Of a stretch of DNA of 64,000 nucleotides, positions 12,388 to 28,790 are shown piece by piece. Both the position numbers and the translations under genes were made by a program. A model generated the notes under the pieces. It saw only the letters and a list, made by a program, of their open reading frames with translations, was not told the DNA's origin and made no database searches. Location: contig NC_090126.1 of assembly GCF_023973825.1 (NCBI RefSeq), positions 2,253,001 through 2,317,000 on the forward strand, written 5' to 3'. How positions within the stretch are numbered: position 1 is the first letter of the stretch; each line of letters begins with the position of its first letter. This stretch comes from Plasmodium brasilianum. Its lineage: Eukaryota > Apicomplexa > Aconoidasida > Haemosporida > Plasmodiidae.

Positions 12388-15300
12388 AAGTAGTAGTAGT
12401 AGTGGCAGTAATAGTAATAGTGATAGCAGGATATATGAATTGAATAAAGAGAATGACAAAAACGAAGAAGCTCAAATACTAAACTTTATATATGACCCAT
12501 GCAAACATTTACATGAAAATAAAATTAGCATTTGTCAGAGTTATTTTAATTTCTTTGATAAAGATCAGGCAGATATAAAAAAAAAATTGCAGTTATTTAT
12601 TAATACTCATTCACCTACTATGATAAATATTACAAAGAGATGGAATTCATTTTATTTAAATAAAAATAAAATTTCTTCATTTGTCGAAAAGTTCAAAAAC
12701 ATGAATTTCTCATCCTTTGATAATTTTAAAAAAGATAGTACTGAAAAGTTTATACACACGTTTGTTGAAACGTTTTGTGAACTTAGCAGTGCAAAGGGGG
12801 GGGAAATGCAGCAGAAAAGGGAGGAAAGTCAAAAGAAAGAGCGGATGAATGAGGGGCATATAAAGGAAAAGGAGGTAAAGAATGATAGAGTGAGAGATGG
12901 CGAAGTGAAAGATGACAACGATAGAGGCAATAACGTTCCAATATTAGACGGTGCACAAAGTAATTACGACTCTCCAAGTGATAATAAAGAAAAAATTATG
13001 AATAGTTTATTTTCATTAAATGAAAATGAAAGGAAAGAAATTATATCCATGAGTAATATGACTGATGATAATAATATATATAATGTAGTAGAAATGACTA
13101 GGGAGGAAGAGAGCGTCAGTATGAGTGTTGAAAAAAATAGCTGTGTTAATTATAATACTAATGTAGTGTTAAATAATGTAAATATATATTTAGGTAATGA
13201 TAATAAAATGAATGAAGGTGATATGTTGGAGAAGGAGGAGGATAATAGGAATCTATATAAAAAGGACAATATAAAATTAAGAGAAGATTTGGAAGAATAT
13301 GCATTTAGTAAGAACAGTGTTGTAAGGATGATAGAGGAGGAGTCTATTGAAAAAAGCACTATTCATGAAAATGCAAGTGGTGAAGATACAGTAATAACAA
13401 ATGATAATCTTAATGACAATGTTAATTATGATATGGTTGCACTTAGTGAAGTTCAGATGGTCAAAGGAAGTAGCAATAATAATCTAGATAGCAATGCCGC
13501 GTTAAGTACAAATTATTTAGGAAGTAGCAATGATTTAGGGAGTAGTGACAATTATATGAAAACAAACTATAGCGATTGCAATCGCGTTGATAGTGATGAT
13601 ACAAATGAAGCAGTTAAGGAGAGGAAGAATAGTCATAACGAAAATGCTTCTTATTTTATGGGGGAAAGTAACATGCATTCATCTGAAGCGGAAAACAACA
13701 ATGATGTTGATAGCATTAATGATGATAATAATAATGATGATAATAATAATGATGATAATAATAACAATGACGATAACAATGATGATAATAATAATGATGA
13801 TAATAATAATGATGATAATAATAATGATGATAATAATAATGATGATAATAATAATGATGATAATAATAACAATGACGATAACAATGATGATAACAATAAT
13901 AATGATAATAGTAATAATGATAAAGTATACAACACAAGTTATAAACGACTGAACACGTTAAATAAAAACTATCTTCCAAACAACATAATTTTGAACAGCC
14001 TAAATATACTGATAACGGACTTAAATGAGTTATACGATTATTTGGAAAATAGTAGAGACAGCAAACATTTGGTAGTACCTTGTGCTGCAAGCAGGAATAG
14101 TAATATCGCGTGCAGCAGTATTTGTAATAGTGTGTGTAACAGTGTGTATAACAGTGTGTGTAGTAGCATGTGTAATAGCATGTGTAATAGCATGTGTAAC
14201 AGCATGTGTAATATCGTGTGTAATAGCGTGTGTAACAACGTGTGTAATAGCGTGTGTAACAACGTGTGTAATAGCGTGTGTAATAGCGTGTGTAACAACG
14301 TGTGTAATAGCGTGTGTAACAACGTATATAATAGCGTGTGTAACAACGTATATAACAACGTATGTAACAGCTATTGCGGCGTTAAGAACTATGGATATAT
14401 ACACTACTGTGACAGCAACATGATACTGAAAGAAGAGGGTCAAAGGAAGGACTTACTATTTAATCTAAAGGAGGATGAGAAAGAAAGGGAGAAGGAGGAA
14501 ACTGCAGGTAACATATATAAAAACTTAAAAAGGGAAAGAGGAGAGGAAGACGAAGAATCAGCATATTATAGGAGCATTAATAGAGACGAATACCACAATA
14601 ATAACAGCAATATTAAGAATAGTATGCAGGAGTATTACAATAATTATAGCAGATTGAATAACAATAATAATAATAGTAACAGTAGTAATAGTAACGGTAA
14701 CTGTAATGGAAATAGTAAGGACGAGTACTACAACATCGAAATATCGTCCGTCGATTTCAGGAGCTTTTGTTCAGTATGTTCAGGTATTCAGTATGATAAT
14801 TTTGAAAATAACCTGAACAGTTCAGAAGAAAATAATTATAAAAAGATAGAAGTGTTCATGAAAGAAAGCGATTTTTTTTGTAATTGTAATAATATAAACA
14901 GTTTTCAAAATGAAAATATAAATGATAATTGTAATTATAAAATTTGTTTTAATGGTGATATGACCAATGAAGAATATTATATGTTAAAAAAGAAAGATAT
15001 AGAAAAGATGAACAGAGCAATAGATGAAATAATTTATATGAATCATGGAGATGGCATGTTTGAGGGCGAAGAAGGAGGAACAGCAGGAACACATGCAGCA
15101 GCAGGGGAAGGAGGAGGACGAGGTAGAAGAACTAGTAAATTTGATTTGAAAAACAAATATATAGGGAAAAATAAAAATAAAATATTAACAGAAGGTAGTA
15201 ATAGTAAAGATTATGCAGGAAAAACATTAACAAGTAGAGAGTTAAGAAATATAAGGAGAAATAAATTAACAAAAAGTCAACAAATAGATCATCAAAAGGG

Positions 15301-15718
15301 TAATAGTACAAGTAGTAGGGTAGTACCAAAAGTTTCTTCTCAAGGTTATGATATGAAATCACCAAGGGTTAAGAAGTTAGAGAAATTTACAAGTGTTGAT
15401 CAAGAAGAGTTAAGAGAAGTTTTTGGACCTACAGGAGTATCAGGTGTTTATTTTGAAAAAAGTAGAAGCAGTTGGACAGCACAATATAAAGTTAGTGGAG
15501 GAAAAAGAAGAGCAAAAAGGTTTCTAGTTACTAAAAACATGACTTATGAAGAAATTGAAAATGTTAAACAACAATGTATTGCATATAGAAAACAAATGGA
15601 AAAGGAGTATATAAAGGAATTTTTAAATGAAGAAAAAAAGAGAGTAACTAATAGTACTCATGGTTCATCCAAAAAGTCTAAAAGGAAAAGAAAGATGAAA
15701 AGTTTTTATGACTGTTAG
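10313..15718 (+). CDS. AP2-G2: ApiAP2 transcription factor, AP2-G2 orthologue
   Basis: Single-exon protein of 1,801 aa. A lone AP2 DNA-binding domain lies near the C-terminus (about residues 1704-1768): GPTGVSGVYFEKSRSSWTAQ, then a basic strand (GGKRRAKRF) and an amphipathic helix (YEEIENVKQQCIAYRKQ). It ends in a Lys/Arg-rich tail. Two non-repetitive blocks stand out: about 423-531 (RFFIYTSNPFDSDIRM...) and about 718-826 (AQILNFIYDPCKHLHENK...). Between them are poly-Ser (near 113-137 and 670-705), poly-Asn (near 323-352), D/N repeats (near 1136-1202) and a Cys-containing tetrapeptide array (1271-1354). In P. berghei and P. falciparum, AP2-G2 is a nuclear factor that represses asexual genes and is needed for gametocyte maturation. 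The AP2-G2 assignment rests on the AP2 domain plus its position next to the plasmepsin locus. A five-codon uORF precedes it. Confidence 0.88.
11279..11370 (+). repeat. AAT-codon poly-Asn tract in AP2-G2
   Basis: About 30 AAT codons in a row, flanked by AGT/AAT mixtures. This is a typical Plasmodium low-complexity insertion. The nearly pure AAT trinucleotide run makes long open frames on both strands. Confidence 0.9.
13720..13925 (+). repeat. GATGATAATAATAAT repeat (DDNNN) in AP2-G2
   Basis: About 13 copies of a 15-bp unit encoding D-D-N-N-N, with occasional N or D-D variants. It is in frame with AP2-G2 and acidic, and should be disordered. Copy number is likely to vary between strains (inference). 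Confidence 0.9.
14123..14374 (+). repeat. 12-bp repeat encoding C-N-S/N-V/M tetrapeptides
   Basis: Twenty-one tandem 12-bp units (TGTAATAGCGTG and variants) in frame with AP2-G2. They give CNSV, CNNV, CNSM, YNSV and similar, about 17 of them with Cys. Most low-complexity tracts in the genus are Asn, Lys, Asp or Ser; a Cys every fourth residue is unusual. Confidence 0.92.
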
Positions 15719-16270
15719 GTGGAAAAGTGGTGGTGGAGGGGAAGTGAGAAAAGTTCGTGCGTTTATGTATGTGAATCTTTTTTGTTTTCCTTTTATCCGT
15801 TTTGGAGTTACTATAATTAGATAGTGAAAATATAGTGGATGGTATATAGTAGTAATGTGTATTATACATATATATTATATTTGCACGTATTGTACACATA
15901 TATACGAGTAGGTATTATATAAATACGAACGCGTAATTAGTATGTATGTGTGCATATATTAATATATATATATATACTCCTGCGCATGCCGCTTCACCCC
16001 CCTACTCGACCGCTGAGCGAAGGCTCTTTGAAATTACCTAGTGCAGAAGTAAGTAATGCCCGTTTTTATACATTTTATTTTATTTTTTTTTTTATGTAAT
16101 GATGTTAACGTCTTTCCTTTTTTATACCTTTAAAAAATTTCTTTTTTTATGATAATTTTTGTTTATAAATTTCTACAAAAAAGTCAATGGCAGTTTTTCA
16201 TGTTACACGCTTCCTTGATTTTTTATACGTAACGAAGTACACTTATAATTATTTTGTTACACCTGTATAT

Positions 16271-16332
<62 letters not shown>

Positions 16333-16396
16333 CATACACTATATACATACATATATAATCAACATTATGCCCATGACATCCGCATTTTTTATGCGT

Positions 16397-16441
<45 letters not shown>

Positions 16442-16988
16442 TATAAAAAAATATTAATAATAGAAAATAATAAAATATGCAACGTTGTTAAACAAAACAT
16501 GGTATGAAGTGGTTAATGGGCATGGCATAAATAATGCAAAAGGTATAACGGAAGAAATATTTTATCATCCGTACGATTACGATTATCTGTTGCAATTCAT
16601 ACGGTAAAACAGTACTATTGGACTTGAATTATTTATGTTAAGCTTTATGCAAAATTTTGTCAAAGACCTTCAATCATTGCACACTCCTATATGTGTGTGC
16701 GAGTAATAAATAGATATTTTTCGACTTATCCTGGGGGGAAATGGGCATGATAAATATAAAGTCCATATATATAAGAAGCACTTATATATGCATTTTAGCC
16801 GTAACGCTTTGTAAAATTTAATAAGCAACATATAATAAACTCGCTCAACATATATAATAAAATGGGGGTAGTTATTTTAACTTTCTTGAAAAGCTAGTAA
16901 AAATAATAATGGCATTTATTCGTACTATGTGCATTGGGGCAACAATGAAATGTCTTATATAAGCAATGCTATACAGAGGAACTTATGT

Positions 16989-17036
<48 letters not shown>

Positions 17037-18360
17037 GTATATGTACATATGCCTACATTTTCGTAAGGTCAATAAAACGAAGTTATATACTATATATATA
17101 ATAGAGGAGGGCTTATATAATAACAAATAATCATCAAATTTTACATGTAAGAAATTCTACCTCTTTAAAAATTAAATTTCATTTTACTAATATTCTGAGT
17201 TCAACATAAATTTTACTAACATATAGGGAAGAACTTTTTATTATTTTTAAAGGGAAATATAATAATGATACATATTTAATATACCATTCCCGCTTTCTCT
17301 TTGGATATGCTTCTCCGTATATATATATATATACACAACATACATCCTTGTGGCTTTTAAGTCATATATATTTCTTTCCTTTTAACTACACATCTTATTA
17401 AACAATATGATATAGTATAATAACATAACATTCTTATTACTACTATTTTTCTCACAATATATTTTACTACAATTTTCTAATGAAGTAATGGAGTTAAATG
17501 TAAATATTATTATTTTATGTAAACGTTAATATTTATCTTCATTAAAAAAAAAAAAAAAAGAGAACAATAAAATAACTAATAATTTTCTTAAAAAAAAATT
17601 ATAATAATATAGTAAAACATACATATATATATATATATATAAACGTATATAATATTATGTATAATTTTGCTCGCCTTAAAGAAGTAACAATTTATTACTT
17701 TATACACACATAATATAATATATTATTTTATTAACAACGCGAATGGAAAGGAAAAAAGATCAAAATTGAGTAATACATTAAAAAGTAAGAAACAATTTGG
17801 AAGTTTTACATATTTACTTTTCGTGGTAAATGGTACTTGAATATGTAAAATATATGTATACATGTATATAATATATATACATATATATAATATATGGTAT
17901 TATATTACTGTAAGCTTATCTAATATTATTATCATATGTTTGTATAGTATTATATTTTAATAACTATACACGTATAATATATAACTAAACGTATATACTA
18001 TATAATATATAAAATGCTATATAACAAGTTATATATAATATAACTATTATATATCATAAATTCAGTATTCCGTTGAACTATTTACATACTCGAAAAAATA
18101 GGACATGTGAAACGTGCGTTTGTCAGTAGCGGTAGTTATGGTTTAGTATAGTTTTTAGTTAGTGGAAGGAATTATTTTAGATAATCAAAAGCAAAGAAAA
18201 AAAAGATGTACGTTTATTAAAAGAAATTTAGTTCAAGCTAAGCACTATTCATATATATACTCATACATATATATATATATATACATACATATATATATAC
18301 ATACATATATATACACATACATAATATATATAATACACACACATATATTTATATAAACAA

Positions 18361-18415
<55 letters not shown>

Positions 18416-18650
18416 GGTTTTTGTTCATTTATCATTTTATCGTTTTATCGTTTTTCGTTTTTCATTTTATCGTTTTATCGTTTTATCGTTTTATCGTTTT
18501 ATCATTTTATCGTTTTATCTTTTATCGTTTTATCATTTTATCGTTTTATTATTATTATTATTATTTTTTTTTTTTTTTCTCTCTTCTTTCGTTTTGGCTC
18601 GACTACTTATGGGTCTCGTTCACTTTTTACTCGTTTTTGTTAATAACTCC

Positions 18651-18682
<32 letters not shown>

Positions 18683-18699
18683 GATTAACTTGTATTCTT
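15719..18699. other. Convergent intergenic region, AP2-G2 / plasmepsin
   Basis: About 3 kb between the 3' ends of AP2-G2 (+) and plasmepsin (-). It contains long (TA)n runs at 16276-16328, 16400-16437, 16991-17030 and 18363-18413. A TTTATCGT-type octamer repeat lies at 18428-18548 and T tracts sit near the plasmepsin stop. I see no gene. Confidence 0.6.
18428..18548. repeat. CGTTTTAT octamer tandem repeat
   Basis: About a dozen imperfect copies of CGTTTTAT, with CATTTTAT and CGTTTTTC variants, in the plasmepsin 3' flank. An ATT-triplet run and poly-T follow. Confidence 0.85.
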
Positions 18700-23603
<4,904 letters not shown>

Positions 23604-25238
23604 TTAAACTTGTAGTTTTTTGAATGCTTTGCAGTAATTTATTCCATACTCAGTAGAGTAGTAAATTCCTGAAGAAGAGAAAAAAAATTCAATGTAAAAC
23701 GTGTATGCGCATGAATTAACGTGTAAATATAAATTTATATATATATACATACATATATATATGCATGTATGTATGTGTATGTATGTATATGCCAATATGG
23801 ACTAATTCCATTGTTGTTAAAACTGCAATTATATGTACTACAAAAATCATTCTGTTTATTCAATATGACAAATGAAGAATTAATATATTTAAAATGTGCT
23901 GTTAATTTATATATTCTTTCCAATTCGCATATTTTATTTTGATATATAATAATATAGTGCTATATGCACATATGTTATATGCCTACAATTTTTGCGCGCA
24001 TGGGTGTATTCATGGGCAATAATTTGTATGGTTTTACGCATTCGCGTATACATATATATACATGTGTACGTTTTCGTTATTCTATTTGTCGAACCTGTCT
24101 CTGCGTCGAACACGCACGCCAAATCGGGGGACATTAGATGATCAGCTGATGAATTACACGAATCAGATATACATTTTTGCTCATTCGAGTTAACAAATGA
24201 CCATTTGCATTCATGTGAGGGGTTTTGCTTTTTCTTCTCCTTTTCCTCTTTACTTATTTTGAATTTAAGGGGGATATTTAAATTGGAAATAGGTGCCTTC
24301 TCCTTATTTAAACGAAGATCATAAGAATAGTCATACATGATTAATTGATCTTGTATTATTAGATAAATTTCTAAATCCGTAATATATGGCTTCCTTGCTG
24401 TAATTAGAAAATCTTTCTTATAGTCTATTGAACTTGCCACTGGAGAAGAGCTTCTTAATTCTATATATATGTGTACCTTTGGTGGTATAATTATAAGAGC
24501 AATTATATTTTTTTTAAAACTACATAAAGGACCTTTAAAAATTTCCAATTTTTTCGGAACAATCATAGTTCCCCATGAGAAAAAATGTATAAAATAGTTA
24601 TATTTTCCATTGGTTAATGGAAGTTTTGGTAATTTCATTGTATTTAATTCTTGATTCTGTTCATATGCTCCATATAATAATGCTAAATTATTAATTGGAT
24701 GACAACAACAAAATCCTTCAGAAAAGTCAATACTGTTTATCTTAAATGAGTCTGTTTTGTTATTAACTTTACTAATAACTAAACATTTTTCAGGAATTAC
24801 TCTAACAAATATATTACTATGGTTTAATATAAAAACTGTAGGTCTCCATGCTTTGGGTAAAACTGGAAGACGTTGATAACTATTCCATGTAATTATACTA
24901 CTTGTTATAGGCAATTTAATTAATATTTTTTGCCCCCCCTCAATACATAATGTTACTTCATTATTTTTGTACACCTTGATATTATACTTCCCACTCAAAG
25001 ACGCTTCTAATTCTGCTGGTATAAATTTTTCTTCAACTGGTTTTAATGTTAAAATGCGGTCGTCTTCGAATATTGTTTTTTTAAGGTTTAATGGTTTCTC
25101 CAATGCTGTCCATGAATTCCCATCAAAAAAAAAAGTGGAGGTTAATATTTTTGCTCTTTTTAGAAGAGTGTAATTTTCCGGTTCTGCAAAATTTTCGAAA
25201 CTTTGAGCCGCTTGGAATGGATTAACTGAATCTGTCAT
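23604..25238 (-). CDS. Conserved-looking protein of unknown function, two exons
   Basis: Exon 1 is 24095-25238 (ATG at 25238) and exon 2 is 23604-23668, joined in phase 1. This gives 402 aa ending ETGIYYSTEYGINYCKAF.. before TAA. The donor is ACAG/GTTCGA; the acceptor TCTCTTCTTCAG is strong. The protein starts MTDSVNPFQAAQSFENFAEP and is mostly non-repetitive and beta-rich: IPAELEASLSGKYNIKVY, LPVLPKAWRPTVFILNHS, FIHFFSWGTMIVPKKLEIF. There is no signal peptide or membrane segment. Lack of low-complexity insertions suggests a conserved fold, but I do not recognise it. Without the splice the frame runs on to 23934 through Tyr/His/Thr-rich intron sequence. The intron contains another open segment (see findings). 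Confidence 0.75.
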
Positions 25239-26327
25239 TTTTTAGTCTTCCACTTTTGGTAAATATTTTTGTGATCCTTCAAGACTTGGTGTGAACTGTA
25301 TATATGTATATATTTTTTTTTTTTTTGGCTGCGCAAAATTTTTCTCGTATGTACGATATTTTTGTGAGTTTTAACGTGTTACCACTGTGTTTTATCAGAG
25401 ACACTAAGATTTTAGTAAAAGAGCAGAAAAAAGACGTATGCATGTGCACATATATATATTTGTATATGTAAATATATATATAATTATTTGTATTTGTAGT
25501 TATATGTAGTTATATATACACGTACAAAAAATAAAACTTTTTTTTCTTTCTTTTTTAATTTATGTGAAATGGGCTTATGGTGCATAAAAATAAATATTTT
25601 AAAAAATATACTTTTTTTAAGTTCATGTCAGTAATATTTTTTTTATATTTATTTTAATTTAATTTTTTTTTTTTTTTTAATATTTACAACTGTTTATTAA
25701 AAGCTAGTTATTGGACACGCTTGAGGCATATTTCAAATATTTTACCTTGCTGTACATGCATTATTTTTCAGTTGTAAAAAAATTTAACGCTGATAATACT
25801 TTATAAACTATTGAGGAAAGTGGGGAGATCAAACTTTTAGCATGTACAGTAGATAATTTTTTTTTTTGTAAAAAGAAATTTTTATCCTTGCAACACATAA
25901 TGTTCCTATTTTGTTTTATTTTATTTTGCTATTATTTTTTATTATTTTTATTTTAATTTTTATTTTAATTTTTATTTTTTTGCTGTTAAGCTACATTTAC
26001 ATAATTCATGATGGTGTAAGTTGAGTTGCTCGAAATTTGTGCTTCATTATGCAGTTGCTAATTATTTAACTCTCTAAATAGATTTATTCCGCTCAACTAT
26101 TTTTTTTTTTTCTTTTTAATACAGTTGTTTATTGGATATTATTCATTTTTCCATGTGCTGCTTCATTTTGCTATATTTAGTCTTAATGTGCCTTATGTTA
26201 CTACATTTTGTCTTATGCCATTTTACTTTTTTTTTTTTGGTGCTAGCCTATAAAATTGGTCCTTATTTATTGTTGAACATTTTTTTTTTTTGTATGCATT
26301 TATAAATTTTACTTGAAATGTCACATG

Positions 26328-26365
<38 letters not shown>

Positions 26366-27702
26366 TATACCAATTTTAAAGGAATTATAAATGGAAAGTG
26401 ATATATATATTAAAATGCCAAATTACAAGTTGCATGTGCATATTTTTTTGATGGTTATTTTTTTTTTCTTGTATGAGGGAACTGTAAGACATATATTGTT
26501 TATTCCCATGAATAGAGGAAAAATCATACGAAAATGGTTAGCTCAGTAAAATTAAAAAGAAAAAAAAATTATAGTCAAGTATAAAAAAAAAAAAAAAAAA
26601 ATATAAATATATATTAAGAAAAATGAAAGCATATTTCTGCTTAAGTATAGGGAGTATTCCTACAGTGCAAGATTCAGAATAAGAAAAACAATTTTGTACT
26701 TAGATACTATTTTCAAAAATAAAAAATAAAATAAAATAAAATAAAAAAACAATATAAAATAAAAAAAAAAAGTATAAAATAAAATAACGTGTTTTACTTC
26801 TTACAACTTATCTTGTAATATTTAAATTAAAAACATGTAAAATATATGTACATTTTTTTTTTTTTTGAAATGTAAAGGAAAATAGAATTTTTTTTCTCTA
26901 TAAATATGTTCATTTTTTGCGTTAATTTTAGCGAATATTTGAGGAACAAATAAAAATTGTGGCACTGTATATATAAATGCATGTACTATACAAATTGTAC
27001 AACTCTGCAAATGCAAAGTTGTTATGTCTGGGAGTGTATACCTCCTTTTTTCCCATCATAATTAAATTGGCGCATGTTTATCTATTAAATGCCTTTAAAA
27101 GCAGAAACTACATTAAGTACGTAAAATATTGTGCACACGTTACTACACCGCTTTCTATATATGAGAAATATTAATGTATTATTTAAGCTACAAAAATAAA
27201 AAAATGTATTGAAATTCTTTACAAGAAAAGAAAAACTCCTGTAGATGAAGAATTCATTGTGCTTAAGGTGTGCAGTTATTTTTCCTATATAAAATTAATA
27301 AAATAGAGATACCTACAGAAATATAGAATTTATCTTCAACTCTTCATAATGTGAAAAATGCAAAATAAAAAAAAAGAAAATGAAAAAGAAAATGAAAAAG
27401 AAAATGAAAATGAAAAAGAAAAAGAAAATGAAAATGAAAATGAAAATGAAAAAGAAAAAGAAAAAAATTTATTCACTTACATCACAGCCAAAATAAAAAA
27501 CCAGTGAACTCGTAATTTGTTTGTTGTAATATTTATTCCTATGTTGTACATACAATCCCATTTTTTAAAGAATAAATGTGTAAGTGTAATTTTTCTTATA
27601 ATAAGTATTTCTTCAATATTTCGTAATGAGTACAATTAGGGAAAAAATTCTACCTTATCTATATATATTTAGAATGTAAAGTGTAATACATATTTATGAG
27701 CT

Positions 27703-27735
<33 letters not shown>

Positions 27736-28533
27736 CTTCTCTTAATTGTCATTTTTATCCTATGTCCATTATTGAACAATTTTGTCATAATGGACATATT
27801 TTTTTTTGAGCAAGTAGATCTAGTTCTTATTTCTATTTTATATGAGGATTAAATAATTTTTTAATACCAAAGGGGAGGAAAGGAAACACTCGCATCGTAC
27901 ATATTATGTGCAATAGCTACACAAGGGAGGAAACACCCTTCTTCTATACGATTATTTATATTTTTTAGACTTTTTCATTATACACTTCATTCACCATTAA
28001 GCACAACAGTAGTGATGATTTAATAAGAGAATTCGAAAACTGAAAAAAAAAAAAAAAAAAAAAAATAGGAAACAAGAAATAATCAAAGTGAATACTTATA
28101 ACAAAGACGATTGTGTTACAATATTTGAGAAAAATTTTTAGTACCATTGTGCACAATTGAAAGTCACTTAAGGGGTAAAATATAAAAAAACAAAATAAAA
28201 GTAATAAAATAAAGTAGAATAAAGAAGTGAATATAAAATAAGTAGATATAAGAGTTATATAAGGTAAGTAGACACAACAAATAAATAAATGATGCATCTT
28301 CTAGTAGGGAAAAGGGAATATACATAATATATACGTACATAAATATTTGTGTGCAATTATAAAAGTTGGATACACTTCGTTGCTGTCCATGTGAGAGGGG
28401 GCTTTTAAAAACGTGGGGCGAAAAAAGAACGAAAATAAATTTCATTTTAATTCTAAAAAAATAGAAGCTAGAGGAAATAACAAAAAAGAAGAAAAAAAAA
28501 AAAAAAAAAATATGCTTTTATACGTCCAGAAAA
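25239..28533. other. Divergent intergenic region
   Basis: About 3.3 kb between the starts of the 23604-25238 gene (-) and the 28534 gene (+), so it holds both promoters. It contains many poly-T/A tracts (28041-28061, 27706-27735), TA runs at 26343-26369 and a (GAAAATGAAAAA) repeat at 27379-27469. One 65-codon open frame at 26977-27174 is less AT-rich than its surroundings (see findings). Confidence 0.55.
27379..27469. repeat. GAAAAT/GAAAAA hexamer repeat
   Basis: About fifteen hexamers alternating GAAAAT and GAAAAA in the divergent promoter region, about 1.1 kb upstream of the 28534 start. Confidence 0.8.
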
Positions 28534-28758
28534 ATGGTAAGTTGTTTAGTTCCTAAAATTAAAAGAGGGTGTTGTTATATGCCTGAAGAAAATTATTCTA
28601 TCAATTTGAAGTATAATAATGCAAAAAATCACGACATGAGAAGAAACAGCAGTTTTAGGAATTATGAATTATCGAATGTATATTCTGAATTATTTAGTAA
28701 AATAGGTGGTAAAAATGGTAAAAATATTATACCTTTCTTATGTGGTAGTTCAGTTGAG

Positions 28759-28790
<32 letters not shown>

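Noticed and set aside
13587..14443. Several frames on both strands over the DDNNN and CNSV repeats
   Set aside because: Shadows of in-frame repeats of AP2-G2, whose own frame is uninterrupted for 1,801 codons.
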